Assembly (NCBI RefSeq): GCF_029168945.1
Contig: NC_083605.1
Span: 38,019,280 to 38,083,279, forward strand
Direction: 5' to 3'
DNA length: 64,000 nt
Source of the DNA: Cannabis sativa
Taxonomy: Eukaryota; Streptophyta; Magnoliopsida; Rosales; Cannabaceae
Under the pieces are notes generated by a model. It was given only the letters and a program-made list of their open reading frames with translations. It made no database searches and was not told the DNA's origin. Below, piece by piece: positions 36,818 through 48,420 of this stretch. The first letter of the stretch is position 1. Each line of letters starts with the position of its first letter. The translations under genes and the position numbers were made by a program.

Positions 36818-37640
36818 GAGACGGCATATGCCACTTCTAGGAGGCGTAGAGAATTAACAGGGTAGACAGATACTTAATGCCCTTGGGAGTGAATTGGGTC
36901 GGACAGAGGTGAAAGAATTTTACCACATTCCTAAAGTACGGGTGCAAAGGCAGCAGTGCCCCTTGTTTAGCATGAGCATCCGACCAGGCACACATCCCCC
37001 TCTTTGGGTTTGTGGCTCAATTGTTATAGGCGGAAATATAGCAGTCTAACTCGCTCAAATAACCGTCCTGGTCGAGACCACGTAAGCTTGCCTCGCTAAC
37101 TTTGGACGGAGGGCTCACCCACCTGGCACCCAAAGCACCTTGCCTTGTGTGAGGAACCGCAACATTAAGTTCCTCACTGGCGTAGTCCACGCCCTCAACT
37201 AGGACGTCGCCATCCCCATTGACTGGCTCCCCAGCCTCATTATATCCCCCAAAGTTTGGGGGTGCGACCTCCTCCTCTTCCTCCACCTCAGAAGGACTGC
37301 CAGGACAAACATCATCCTGCTCCTCAATCTACTGGACCTCGACGTCCCCTTCATGATCCTCCTCCTTCTGCGCGGATAGATCTTGTTCGACACTGGGTAA
37401 GGTGGCATGTCGGGCCACTTGAGGGTCAGATGCGTCGATTCTACGCATTGTCTTTTTTGTATGAGCCATCATCCTATGGCTGGACGGGAGATTTAAGCTA
37501 AAATGTCCGTCGCTCGAAGAGGGTGGACTAGAACGAAGATGAGGATGATCCTCGTGCAAGAGTTGAAGCAGATCCTGGTCGATTTGGTGTTCGCTTCCCC
37601 AAAACTCATTTGGGTTCATCTACAAAAGACAATACACAAG
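36818..37640 (-). pseudogene. Antisense ORF of the Tat-like element, N-terminal part
   Basis: One minus-strand frame runs from ATG at 37617-37619 through stops at 37329-37331 and 37017-37019. The N-terminus (MNPNEFWGSEHQIDQDLLQL) is polar. An acidic run (EEEEEVAPPN) follows, then VSPPSKVSEASLRGLDQDGYL. After the second stop LLPLHPYFRNVVKFFHLCPT and QFTPKGIKYLS match the signature block (PxHPFFxxVLxxFxLxPxQLxPNG) of PF04195-type antisense ORFs. It breaks at the solo LTR boundary (36817) and resumes at 34906. Confidence 0.7.
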
Positions 37641-38150
37641 ATGAGTGTTTGGTTGGGATATCAAACATTAAAACAGGCAAATATGCTGACCAGGAGTACT
37701 CAAAAGATTAAAGAATTAAAATATTTGATGAAAAGTCAAAAATCAGAAGTTTGAAATTTTCGTGAGTTAGGGCAAAAAATTTCATGAAGCTTAGAATAAG
37801 CAAGATGAAGGACAAGCATTGTGGTGTTAAAGAAGCAAGCATTATGAACGATGAAATCGCATGAATCGTTACCAAGGAAAATCGCAGAGTTTCTAAAACT
37901 TAGGGTTTCCTACATATCTTCTACAGCAAACTAAAAGTTTCATTCAGAAAATAAATGTGCAAAGTAAACGAAAAAGAAATCAAGAACTAACCGAAGAATC
38001 GAACGTATGGATTTAGGTTATGCGAAGCTAAACGAGCAGTTTTTGTGAAAACACTTCAGCAAACTTGAAGCTAAAAACCTCTCTTTTCGCTTTGAACTTA
38101 CTTAGTAAAGAAGATTGGTGAAAATGAGTTTGTGAAAAAATGCTCACTGG
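37641..38150 (-). promoter_or_regulatory. 5' leader of the antisense ORF
   Basis: About 500 bp between the antisense start codon (37617-37619) and a TATA box. No long ORF. On the minus strand it is CT/A-rich, as plant leaders are, and contains GT...AG pairs that could mark an intron; I cannot place it reliably. Confidence 0.4.
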
Positions 38151-38160
38151 TATTTATAGG
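38151..38160 (-). promoter_or_regulatory. TATA box for the antisense ORF
   Basis: Minus strand reads CCTATAAATA, with a start region expected near 38120-38130 (CACAAACTCATTTTCACC). It is the only strong TATA motif between the antisense ORF and the polypurine tract. It is not in an LTR, so the antisense ORF would have its own promoter. Confidence 0.55.
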
Positions 38161-38449
38161 CAAACAACAAAAAGGGGTAAATCATTTCAAAAAACCTCAG
38201 ACGCCTCGGTTTCCCCCAAAAGCGAATATGGGAAATCAAAAGAAATCAAGTGTAAACATCAAACGTGGTTAGAGAAAATTAGATTTCGAAGCATTAATTG
38301 CGTCAGAGCATTTATTAGCCAAAAACTGAAGGGACGCCCAATCAGCCTCACATTGAATTGCGAACAGACACTCTTGACACGTGTCCCCCATCCAAGCGCA
38401 AAGACTGCTCGGATGAAGTCTACACGCAACTTTGAAAGTCTCGTACAGA

Positions 38450-38465
38450 CTTGGGGGGCAAAGTG
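38450..38465 (+). other. Polypurine tract of the Tat-like element
   Basis: ACTTGGGGGGCAAAG is the plus-strand primer motif expected directly before a 3' LTR. Instead of TGTTGACCTC it is followed by minus-strand gag-coding sequence of another element, so the junction marks a deletion that removed the 3' LTR. Confidence 0.7.
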
Positions 38466-39236
38466 TCACGAGTAGTGGTAATTTTTAAGTCCCGACTGAT
38501 TCTGGCATTTAGTCCTCTCACATATTTCTATTTCTTGGTGAAACTTGTAGGCACCAGCTCCCCAACAAACTTGGACAGTCGATCAAACTCTAGAGTGTAT
38601 TCGGCCACAGACATTTTCCCTTGAGTTAGTTTCACAAAATCCTCCATATGTAAAGTCCTCACAGTGATGCTATAGAATTTTTCCTCAAATAGACTCTTGA
38701 ACTCATCCCAAGTCATCAAACTGACATCACAAGTGTGTCCCACAATATCCCACCAAACGCGGGCATGATCTTATAACATGAAAGCTGCACAATTCACTCT
38801 CTCTATTCCCGTCACTCCCATATTATCAAGGATACAAGTGATTGTACTCATCCACTGATCAGCTTTAATTATGTCAGTACCTCCCATAAAAGTTTGAGGT
38901 TGCAGCCTCACGAACCGCTCAAATACTGAATCTCTACGTGGCAACATGAACCCCTGGTTACCCACCACTAGCATAGGTGCATGTGTGAACACTTGCTCAA
39001 CAGGGGCAGCTGGTGCTGGTTGCCTTAAATGACACAACTATTCCTCTTGACGAAGTCTGATACCTAGTATTTCTTGAAACATCTATTGCCAATCAGCAGG
39101 CGGAGTAGCATTGCCAACCCCTACGTACATTATCCCTCAGATTCTTTTGAGGCGGAGGTGCTGCCAGTGGATTGGTTTAGTTTACCCCAGGCCCTACTTG
39201 CTCACCCTGTGGTCTAGATGATTGGGGAGGGTCCAT
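38466..39236 (-). pseudogene. Gag relic of an older gypsy element
   Basis: Minus-strand gag of Tekay type. It begins at MDPPQSSRPQGEQVGPG (39236) and has a polar N-terminus with stops. Open pieces follow: 39037-38771 (FERFVRLQPQTFMGGTD, IKADQWMSTITCILDNMGV) and 38743-38528 (SLMTWDEFKSLFEEKFY, MSVAEYTLEFDRLSKFV), the Retrotrans_gag domain. It continues past a stop to KYVRGLNARI and ITTTRDT near 38466, where it is cut at the Tat polypurine tract. Its leader (39237-39279 plus 48130-48397), PBS and 5' LTR (48421-50732) lie to the right, split by the nested element with TAAGC duplication. Confidence 0.8.
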
Positions 39237-39279
39237 TTTTACAAGTACCCCTGTAATCAACAACCCCAGCGAATTAAGC

Positions 39280-41593
39280 TATAACACCTTAACTAGCATA
39301 GGCGTATTACGTGATTTTTAAACGTACTATGCAGCTCGTTGCTAATCAACGAGGTTTATGGAAAACGTGATTAATTAAAATTTTTGCTTTTTCATTAAAC
39401 TTATAAATATTTAAACAAAATACTCGGGATCCCGATTACAAAATCATTTACAAAAGTTTACTGTCTGTACAAAATACTAGTCGCCTAGCGACTAATTACA
39501 AAAATCGCCTTGTTGTCCTGATGATCGTACGCTCCAGGCCTAACCGCCCCGACATGTACAATCTTCACCGGCTCGCTCACGGTCCATCAGCCCTAGCCTT
39601 GCCCTTACCTACACATAAACATAGCACTGTGAGTCGAGAGACTCAGTAAGAAAAGCATAATAATAATCATACATAAATCCCGGTCATGATCAGACGCCCA
39701 TACCCCTGATCATAACCCTAACTGCCATGTCCAACACGATATTGAGTCCTGAACGTTCATAGGGACGGTACTATTGACAAGTAACAGCCTATACTCGGTC
39801 AAACTGGTCATACTCCAACTGCTTGTCATACTCTAGCCTGTACCGATGTGTTACAGTATCAGCCTATACTCGGTCGAACTTGTCATACTCCAGCTGCTAG
39901 TCATACTCTAGACTGTACCGATGTGATACGTCACATAGTTTGGAACCACCAACCTAAGTATCAGCCTATACTCGGCCCACTGGTCATACTCCAGCTGCTA
40001 GTCATGCTCTAGCCTGTGCCGATGTGATACAGTGTCAGCCTATACTTGGTCATACTGGTCATACTCTAGCCTATACCGATGTGACACAGTCGGATGGTTC
40101 GAAGCCAACATACATATCTAATGTAATCTAACAGGCTTCCTAACATGCATGCTAAACATGTAACTTACATATGCATATTGTTATACTAATCTTACCTCAA
40201 TTCTGAATTCAGGTGTGTCGATCAACTTGACTGGAACTATCTGCGCGGCGGATTACAGGCTCCTAAACCATAAAAATCACAACACTATAAGTGATACGCT
40301 AAATCACTTCCCGGGGACTTAAACTAGGAACTAAAAGTTTCCCTATCGATAAAAAGCATGGCAATACCCCAAATAACATAAAAACGAGGAGAACTAGGGT
40401 TTCTGAAAATCACCCAACCGGCAGACCGGTTGTCCAACCGGAATTCCGATTCTGGAAGTTTTCAAAACCCATCCGGAATTCTGGATGCACAACCGGAATT
40501 CCGGTTCCTCGCAGGCAGAACTCAAAATATCATAACTTCAATAAATCAAATCCAATTAATCTCAAACCTTCCAGACCTGCTCTAAATACCCTAAAGCACA
40601 AAACCAAAGCACTAAAACAGCCCAGAATGCACAGATACAAAAAGTGCCATGTGAGCTCCAAGCTTTGAGTTTCAAACTCAAACTTGGCTAAAGCTCACTT
40701 ACAAGCCTCAAAACTAGATTAAAACTACATAAACATGCATACTAAAGCTGCAGAAAACAAAAACAAAGTCATTCAATATTCACAGCAACAAATTTCTCAA
40801 TTTTCACTTTGAAAACTCAAGCTTTTACATAGAAAAACCATAACTCTAATCAACCTAACTATCAAGCATCACAAGCAGCTCAATTCAACTCATTTAAACA
40901 TGCTTAATTCTCAGCAAACAACAACAAAATCCCAGCAACAACAATAACCTAAAACTAAGCATGCAACCTACCATTTCTGTTCAAAAATTCAAGAAAACAT
41001 AAAAGAAAGATGTAGAAAACATACCAACAACTTATGAACACTTAATCTTGCTAAAGAGAGCTTGAAATTCAAGAGGAAAATCCTCTTTTCTTGCTGCTCA
41101 AATGGCCGAATAGAGAGAGGAAAAGAGAGAGCTTTTCTTTTTTTAAAATTTTGTAATTTTTTCTAAGTTTGGGAAAAATGAAGTAAATGCCACATAATCC
41201 CTTTTTTACTTCAGCCAAAAATAAGATAATTAAACACATATATTCCAATTAACAAGCCACAAAAAGACAAACTAACAATGGGGCAAAATGACCATTTTGC
41301 CCCTTCACACTAAAATCATAAACATAACACTAAAGGGGTATTTTTGGGAAATTCTAAATTCCCGGCCATTTCTGACATTCCCAATGTCTAATAAACCGTC
41401 CCATACTACTAACATACTAAGTTGTGATTTTACTGAGCCAAACACCGAGTTCCATGTTACCGGGCACCGGAAATACAAAATTATAAAAACTACTAAATGA
41501 CAGTATAAATAATTATTTAAATAGCTACAAATGATTTTCATAATTAAACATGATTAACTACTAATTTCCAAATTAAACTAAGCGGTCTTTACA
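39280..41593 (-). repeat. 3' LTR of the nested gypsy element
   Basis: On the plus strand it begins TATAACACCTTAACTAGC (TGTAAC with one change) and ends GGTCTTTACA. It keeps the 314-bp segment (40171-40484) that the right LTR lost. Between 40415 and 40512 there are several short CCGGAATTCCGG-type palindromes. The polypurine tract adjoins its right edge. Confidence 0.9.
39786..40095. repeat. Tandem repeats of about 85 bp in the gypsy LTR
   Basis: Four imperfect units each begin CAGCCTATACTCGG, carry GTCATACTCCAGCTGCTAGT and end TAGCCTGTACCGATGTG. The same array lies at 46583-46910 in the partner LTR. Variation among units is clear, including a unit with an added GGAACCACCAACCTAAG spacer. Confidence 0.8.
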
Positions 41594-41594
41594 A

Positions 41595-44500
41595 CTATTC
41601 CCCCCTTAAAAGGATTTCGTCCCCGAAATCTAACCTGAATAACTCTGGATATTGAACTCTCATATCTGACTCTAGCTCCCAGGTGGCTTCCTCCACCTTG
41701 CTGTTTCTCCAGAGAACTTTGACCAATGGTATGGTCTTATTTTGAAGGACTTTATCCTTTCTATCCAGGATCTACACTGGCTGTTCTTCGTTAGACATAT
41801 CTGGCTGCAGTTCTAGGCTCTCATAACTGAGTATATGAGAGGGATCTGAAACGTATTTTGTCAACATCGAGACATGGAATACGTTGTGAACTGCTGATAA
41901 AGCTGGAGGCAATGCTAACCGGTATGCCACTTGACCTATCTTTTCGAGAATCTCGAAAGGTCCTGTAAATCTAGGGCATAACTTGCCTCTTTTCCCGAAA
42001 TGTTTGATCCCCTTCATTGGAGATACCCGTAAAAACACATGGTCCCCTACTTGGAACTCAACATCTCTGCGTTTCGGATCTGCGTAACTTTTCTGTCTAC
42101 TCTGTGAGGCAAGCATTCTAGCTTTTATTCTCTCTATTACCTCATTGGTCCGCTGTACTGACTCAGGACCTAAATATTTTCTCTCCCCTGTCTCATCCCA
42201 GTGGATAGGAGATCTACACTTCCTACCGTATAACAGTTCATAGGGAGCCATCCCTATCGTACTCTGATAACTGTTGTTGTAAGAAAATTCTATCAACGGT
42301 AGGTATTTATTCCAAGAGCCTTCAAAATCCATAACACAGGCTCGTAACATGTCCTCTAATATCTGAATTGTCCTTTCGGACTGACCATCTGTCTGAGGAT
42401 GGAATGTTGTACTAAATTTCAGTTTTGTACCAATTGATCGTTGCAAACTCTGCAAAAACTTGGAGGTGAACTTCGGATCCCTATCCGAAACTATAGACTT
42501 CGGTACCCCGTGAAGTCTTACAATCTCTCTAACATACAATTCTGCCAACTGATCCACTGTAAATGTTGTTCTAACAGGCAGAAAATGAGCAGATTTCGTG
42601 AATCGATCCACCACTACCCAGATGGAATCAACTAAGCCCGTGGTTCTAGGTAACCCAACCACGAAATCCATCGTGATATCTTCCCACTTCCATTCAGGTA
42701 GGGTTAGAGGCTGCAACAACCCTGCTGGTCTCTGATGTTCAGCCTTAATCTGCTGACAAGTGAGGCATCTAGATACGAATTCTACCGAATTCTTCTTCAT
42801 ACCGCTCCACCAGAAGTACGGTTTAAGATCTTGCTACATCTTAGTGGTGCCGGGATGCAGAGAATAAGGGGTAGAATGAGCCTCCTCAAAGATCTCGTTT
42901 CTGAGTTCCACACTACTCGGAACACAAACCCTAGCTTTATACAGAAGCATCCCGTTGTCTGACACTGAGAAATCCTTGGCTTGACCAGCCAAAACCTCAT
43001 CTCTGATCTTCACTAACTCTGGATCTGCCATCTGAGCGGCTTTAATTCTTTGCAACAGATCAGATTGCAGCATCAAGTTGTGAAGCTGACCTACCATAAA
43101 CTCAATGTTGGAACTAACCATATCCTCAGCTAGCTGAGGTGAGATCTGAACCATGCTAGCTACCTACCCGGGACCCTTCCGTTCAGGTATCGGCCACTAC
43201 ATTGGCCTTCCCAGGGTGATAGAGGATCTCACAGTCGTAATCTTTCACTAATTCCAACCAACGTCTCTGTCTCATGTTCAAATCTTTCTGAGTAAAGAAA
43301 TACTTGAGACTTTTATGGTCGGTGCAGATTTCGCACCTTTCTCCGTAAAGGTAATGCCGCCAGATCTTCAATGCAAAAGCCACTGCGGCCAACTCTAGAT
43401 CATGAGTCGGGTATCGCTGTTCATAATCCTTTAACTGACGGGAGGCATAAGCGATAACCCGATCGGCTTGCATCAGCACACACCCCAGACCCTGTCTGGA
43501 TGCATCGCAATAAACTACGAATTTCTCGTTGTCTGAAGGCAAAGCTATCACTGGAGCGGTAATCAACCTCTGCTTCAGCTCCTGAAAACTAGCTTCGCAC
43601 TTGTCTGACCAGACAAATCGCTGATTCTTCTTTGTAAGTTCGGTTAAGGGTATTGAAATTTTTGAAAACCCTTCCACGAACCTACGGTAATACCCAGCTA
43701 AACCTAAAAATCTTCTGATCTCTATCACTGTCTTCGGTCTCGGCCAATCTCTGACGAATTCTATCTTCCTGGGATCCACCTTAATCCCATCTTTGCTCAC
43801 AATGTGCCCTAAGAAGGACACCTGAGATAGCCAAAATTCACATTTCTTGAACTTGGCATAAAGCTTGTGTTCCTGAAGCCTTTGCAATACCATTTGAAGA
43901 TTTAACTCATGCTCCTCTTCTGACTGAGAGTACACAAGGATGTCGTCGATAAATACAATCACACAGATATTTAGGAAATCCTTGAATACTCTATTCATCA
44001 AATCCATAAATGCTACAGGAGCATTGGTTAGTCCAAACGACATAACCAGAAATTCATAATGTCCATACCTAGTACGGAAAGCCGTCTTCGGAATGTCCTC
44101 CTCTCGAATTTTCAACTGATGATAACCCGAGCGGAGATCAATCTTAGAAAAAACCGTCTTCCCCTGAAGCTGATCGAACAGATCATCGATCCTAGGTAAT
44201 GGATATTTATTCTTCACTGTTAGCTTGTTCATCTCTCTGTAATCGATGCACATCCTCATAGTTCCATCTTTCTTCTTGACGAATTAAACCGGGGCTCCCC
44301 AGGGTGACACACTAGGCCGAATAAACCATATGTCAAGCAACCCCTGGAGCTGAATTTTTAATTCCTTAAGTTTAGCTGGAGCCATTCTATATGGGGCTTT
44401 GGAAATCGGTTCCACCCCTGGTGCCAAATCTATTACGAAGTCTATCTCCTGCTGAGGTGGTAACCCTAGAAGTTCTTCGGGAAAAACATCTAAAAATTCC

Positions 44501-45965
44501 CGAACCACCTTGATGTCTTCCGGCCGAATGGTAGCTGGCCGAGTGGTGTCCACCACCACGGCCAGAAACCCTAAGCATCCACCATGCAATAATTCTTTAG
44601 CTGACATGGCCAAAATCACCGGGATCCGAGATTCCCGAACTGAACCAACAAACACAAACGGTTCATCACTTTCCGGTTGGAAGATCACCATCTTCCTTTT
44701 GCAATCAATACTAGCCGAATACTTCAATAAGAAATCCATTCCTAAAATAATATCGAACTCTACCAGGCTCATCTCTATCAAGTTAGCGCTTAACTCTCTA
44801 CCATCTATTCTGATCGGCATAGACCTAATCCACCTTTTGGAGATAACTAACTCTCCGCCAGGTAATAGGGTTCCAAACCCTGATTCATATCTATCATATG
44901 GTCTATCCAATTTACTAAAGACTCTGGCTGCCACATAAGAATGTGTAGCCCTAGAATCAAACAGCAGTGAGTAATACGAGTTATTAACTGAAAGCTGACC
45001 TGTTACAACTGAAGGGCTGGCATCTGCATCAGCCTGAGTGACGGTGAACACCCTAGCTGGAGTGGGTATCGCCGGAGCCCTCAGTGCCTCTGATCGGAGT
45101 TGGGGATAATCCCTCTTGAAGTGTCCGGGCATGCCACAGTGAAAGCATCCTTGACCTTTGCATTCACCCCGATGGTGCCTTTTGCAGCTAGGGCACTCAG
45201 GATAGGAGAACCGGGTCTCTGCACCACTATGACGACTACCTCTACTCTGGTTCCCCCGGAACCTCTTGTTCTGACTTGAGCCACCAGATGCAGTGGATGT
45301 TCTCGTCTTTTGGTCCATGGCCGAACCACTACTACCCCTGCTAAAGCCTGATGCAGGAGGGGTAGGAGCCCCGCCACTCGCTGGAGTACTAGCTGACTCC
45401 GACATACATCCAACTGCCCCCTCAGCTCGCAGTGCCTTCTCCACCATCTCAGCATAGGTGGTCTTGTCGTCGGTGGTGATCATCAAGTCATGTTTAATCC
45501 TCACATTTAACCCGTCCAGATACTTCTCCTTTTTGCTGAAGTCGTTTGGCACTATTCCCGAGGCTAACCTCGCCAACCGGTCGAACTAAGTAGTATACTC
45601 TGTCACGCTCATATTCTCGCTGGGTGAGGTGAGTGAACTCTTTCCTCTTGGCGCTTCTGACCGCCTCGTTATAATACTTGGCGTTGAAGAGTTCCTAGAA
45701 CCTTTTCCAGGTCATGGTAGTGACGTCATGGATCTGAGACACCATGTCCCACCAGACAAGAGCGTCTTCCTGGAACTAGAAGGTGGCACAGACCACTCTA
45801 TCATTCCCGGTGACCCCCATAAAATTCAGAATTCTGGTGATCATCGGTAGCCACTGTTCGGCCTTCATCACATCTGGACCTCCCAGAAAGACCGGAGGTG
45901 CTTTCTTCCGAAACCTTTCATACAAAGGTTCCATTCTGTTAGCCGCCACAACTATTTCGGCCTAA
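41595..45965 (-). pseudogene. Gag-pol of the nested gypsy element, broken
   Basis: Order on the minus strand: gag core with stops (45965-45577; the N-terminal 100 or so residues with the start codon are missing), gag tail with CFHCGMPGHFKRDY (last Cys of the CCHC knuckle replaced by Tyr) and protease with LFDSRATHSY (glycine of DSG replaced by Arg), both in 45576-44284. RT-RNase H follows in 44259-43183 ([39 protein letters not shown]), then integrase in 43154-42834 and 42800-41772 ([39 protein letters not shown]). A chromodomain-like tail lies past a stop (41771-41595, [17 protein letters not shown]). Frame changes at about 43170. Tekay clade is inferred from the chromodomain. Confidence 0.88.
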
Positions 45966-46055
45966 GCTACTAAAGCAATAAAAGCTTACTAAACCGTAGA
46001 ATGAGCTAACTGTTGATGATGATTGTACATGTCGTGACGAAATTCGGAAGACAAC

Positions 46056-46076
46056 CTGGCGGCTCTGATACCAAAT
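46056..46076 (-). other. PBS of the nested gypsy element
   Basis: Minus strand reads TTTGGTATCAGAGCCGCCAG directly after the LTR end (TGTTACAA...), the initiator tRNA-Met PBS (TGGTATCAGAGC). Confidence 0.9.
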
Positions 46077-48124
46077 TGTAACACCCTAACTAGCATAGGC
46101 GTATTACGTGATTTTTAAACGTACTATGCAGCTCGTTGCTAATCAACGAGGTTTATGGAAAACGTGATTAATTAAAATTTTTGCTTTTTCATTAAACTTA
46201 TAAATATTTATACAAAATACTCAGGATCCCGATTACAAAATCATTTACAAAAGTTTACTGTCTGTACAAAATACTTGTCGCCTAGCGACTAATTACAAAA
46301 ATAGCCTTGCTATCCCGATGATCGTACGCTCCAAGCCTAACCGCCCCGACATGTACAATCTTCACCGGCTCGCTCACGGTCCATCAGCCCTAGCCTTGCC
46401 CTTACCTACACATAAACATAGCACTGTGAGTCGACAGACTCAATAAGAAAAGCATAATAATAATCATACATAAATCCCGGTCATGATCAGACGCCCATAC
46501 CCCTGACCATAACCCTAACTGCCGTGTCCAACACGATACTGAGTCCTGAACGTTCATAGGGACGGTACTATTGACAAGTAACAGCCTATACTCGGTCGAA
46601 CTGGTCATACTCCAGCTGCTAGTCATACTCTAGCCTGTACCGATGTGTTACAGTATCAGCCTATACTCGGTCGAACTGGTCATACTCCAGCTGCTAGTCA
46701 TACTCTAGCCTGTACCGATGTGATACGTCAAATAGTACGGAACCACCAACCTAAGTATCAGCCTATACTCGGCACACTGGTCATACTCTAGCTGCTAGGC
46801 ATACTCTAGCCTGTGCCGATGTGATACAGTGTCAGCCTATACTCGGTCATACTGGTCATACTCCAGCTGCTAGTCATACTCTAGCCTATACCGATGTGAC
46901 ACAGTCGGATGGTTCGAAGCCAACATACATATCTAATGTAATCTAACAGGCTTCCTAACATGCACGCTAAACATGTAATCTACATATGCACAACCAGAAT
47001 TTCGGTTTCTCGCAGGCAGAACTCAAAAATTCATAACTTCAATAAATGAAATCCAATTAATCTCAAACCTTCCAGACCTGCTCTAAATACCCTAAAGCAC
47101 AAAACAAAAGCACTAAAACAGCCCAGAATGCACAGATACAAAAAGTGCCATGTGAGCTGCAAGCTTTGAGTTTCAAACTCAAACTTGGCTAAAGCTCACT
47201 TACAAGCCTCAAAACTAGATTAAAACTACATAAACATGCATACTAAAGCTGCAGAAAACAAAAACAAACTCATGCAATACTCACAGCAACAAATTTCTCA
47301 ATTTTCACTTTGAAAACTCAAGCTTTTACATAGAAAAACCATAACTCTAATCAACCTAACTATCAAGCATCACAAGCAACTCAATTCAACTCATTTAAAC
47401 ATGCTTAATTCTCAGCAAACAACAACAAAATCCCAGCAACAACAATAACCTAAAACTAAGCATGCAACCTACCATTTCTGTTCAAAAATTCAAGAAAACA
47501 TAAAAGAAAGATGTAGAAAACATACGAACAACTTATGAACACTTAATCTTGCTAAAGAGAGCTTGAAATTCAAGAGGAAAAATCTCTTTTCTTGCTGCTC
47601 AAATGGCCGAATAGAGAGAGGAAAAGAGAGAGCTTTTCTTTTTTTAAAATTTTGTAATTTTTTCTAAGTTAGGGAAAAATGAAGTAAATGCCACATAATC
47701 CATTTTTTACTTCAGCCAAAAATAAGATAATTAAACACATATATTCCAATTAACAAGCCACAAAAAGACAAACTAACAATGGGGCAAAATGACCATTTTG
47801 CCCCTTCACACTAAAATCATAAACATAACACTAAAGGGGTATTTTTGGGAAATTCTAAATTCCCGGCCATTTCTGAGATTCCCAATGTCTAATAAACCGT
47901 CCCATACTACTAACATACTAAGTTGTGATTTTACTGAGCCAAACACCGAGTTCCATGTAACCGGGCACCGGAAATGCAAAATCATGAAAACTACTAAATG
48001 ACATAAAATGCATCTCAGAATTCAATAATAACAGTATAAATAATTATTTAAATAGCTATAAATAATTTTCATAATTAAACATGATTAACTGCTAATTTCC
48101 AAATTAAACTAAGCGGTCTTTACA
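46077..48124 (-). repeat. 5' LTR of the nested gypsy element
   Basis: On the plus strand it begins TGTAACACCCTAACTAGC and ends GGTCTTTACA. It matches 39280-41593 but lacks 314 bp: the text jumps at ATGCA (46986-46990) from the base corresponding to 40175 to that after 40489, and ATGCA is present at both edges in the intact LTR. It contains the 85-bp tandem array at 46583-46910. Confidence 0.9.
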
Positions 48125-48420
48125 TAAGCACCAATAAAACACTTATGTACTTATTGCCTTACTCCTAACTCAAGTATTTATTTCATTAAAATAAACATTT
48201 ATCAAATAGCAATTTAAGCATGACATCATATATCACGTAAATACTCTAAATGCAAGCATACTACCTAAAATGGAAAGCAGTAAATAAACGATCACATAAG
48301 TAGTAAAGCATTTACTCTCAAGACTTACTGCACCATGAGTCGAGATCGTCTTTGACAATTATTGTACATTTTTGGCTGGTCTACAAGAAGCTTAAAAACC
48401 TGGGTGATTTGATACCAAAC
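48125..48420 (-). mobile_element. Leader and PBS of the older gypsy element
   Basis: After the right TAAGC duplication, the leader of the outer element continues to a PBS at about 48398-48420 (minus strand GTTTGGTATCAAATCACCC; the typical CAGAGC is changed to CAAATC). The leader has no ORF. Its other part is 39237-39279, next to the gag relic. Confidence 0.75.

Larger units (their letters stand above)
24603..38465 (+). mobile_element. Tat-like Ty3/gypsy element, 3' LTR missing
   Basis: Components in order are 5' LTR (24603-26131), gag (from 26199), protease, RT, RNase H, a second RNase H-like domain, integrase (to 32204), spacer, an antisense ORF (37640 down to 32880), a promoter-like region and a polypurine tract (38450-38465). 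This order, with the additional RNase H and an antisense ORF between pol and 3' LTR, is typical of the Tat lineage. All frames are broken. A 1.9-kb solo LTR (34907-36817) is inserted. No 3' LTR follows the polypurine tract: the sequence switches to an unrelated minus-strand gag relic. Confidence 0.85.
39280..48124 (-). mobile_element. Complete but broken Tekay-like Ty3/gypsy element
   Basis: An 8.8-kb element on the minus strand: 5' LTR 46077-48124, PBS 46056-46076, truncated gag and pol 45965-41595, polypurine tract 41595-41612, and 3' LTR 39280-41593. The 5-bp target duplication TAAGC is present at 39275-39279 and 48125-48129. The flanks belong to the leader of an older gypsy element. The two LTRs are very similar by eye, apart from a 314-bp deletion in the right LTR and a 29-bp stretch (48001-48029) missing from the left one. 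The gene frames contain stops and at least one frameshift. Confidence 0.92.

Noticed and set aside
37256..37754. Plus-strand frames opposite the antisense ORF
   Set aside because: Low-complexity complements of the acidic N-terminus and leader; nothing recognised.
41288..41500. 70-codon frame, also at 47789-48001
   Set aside because: It is kept in both LTRs only because they are nearly identical copies; its location in the LTR end and lack of resemblance to any protein argue against a gene.
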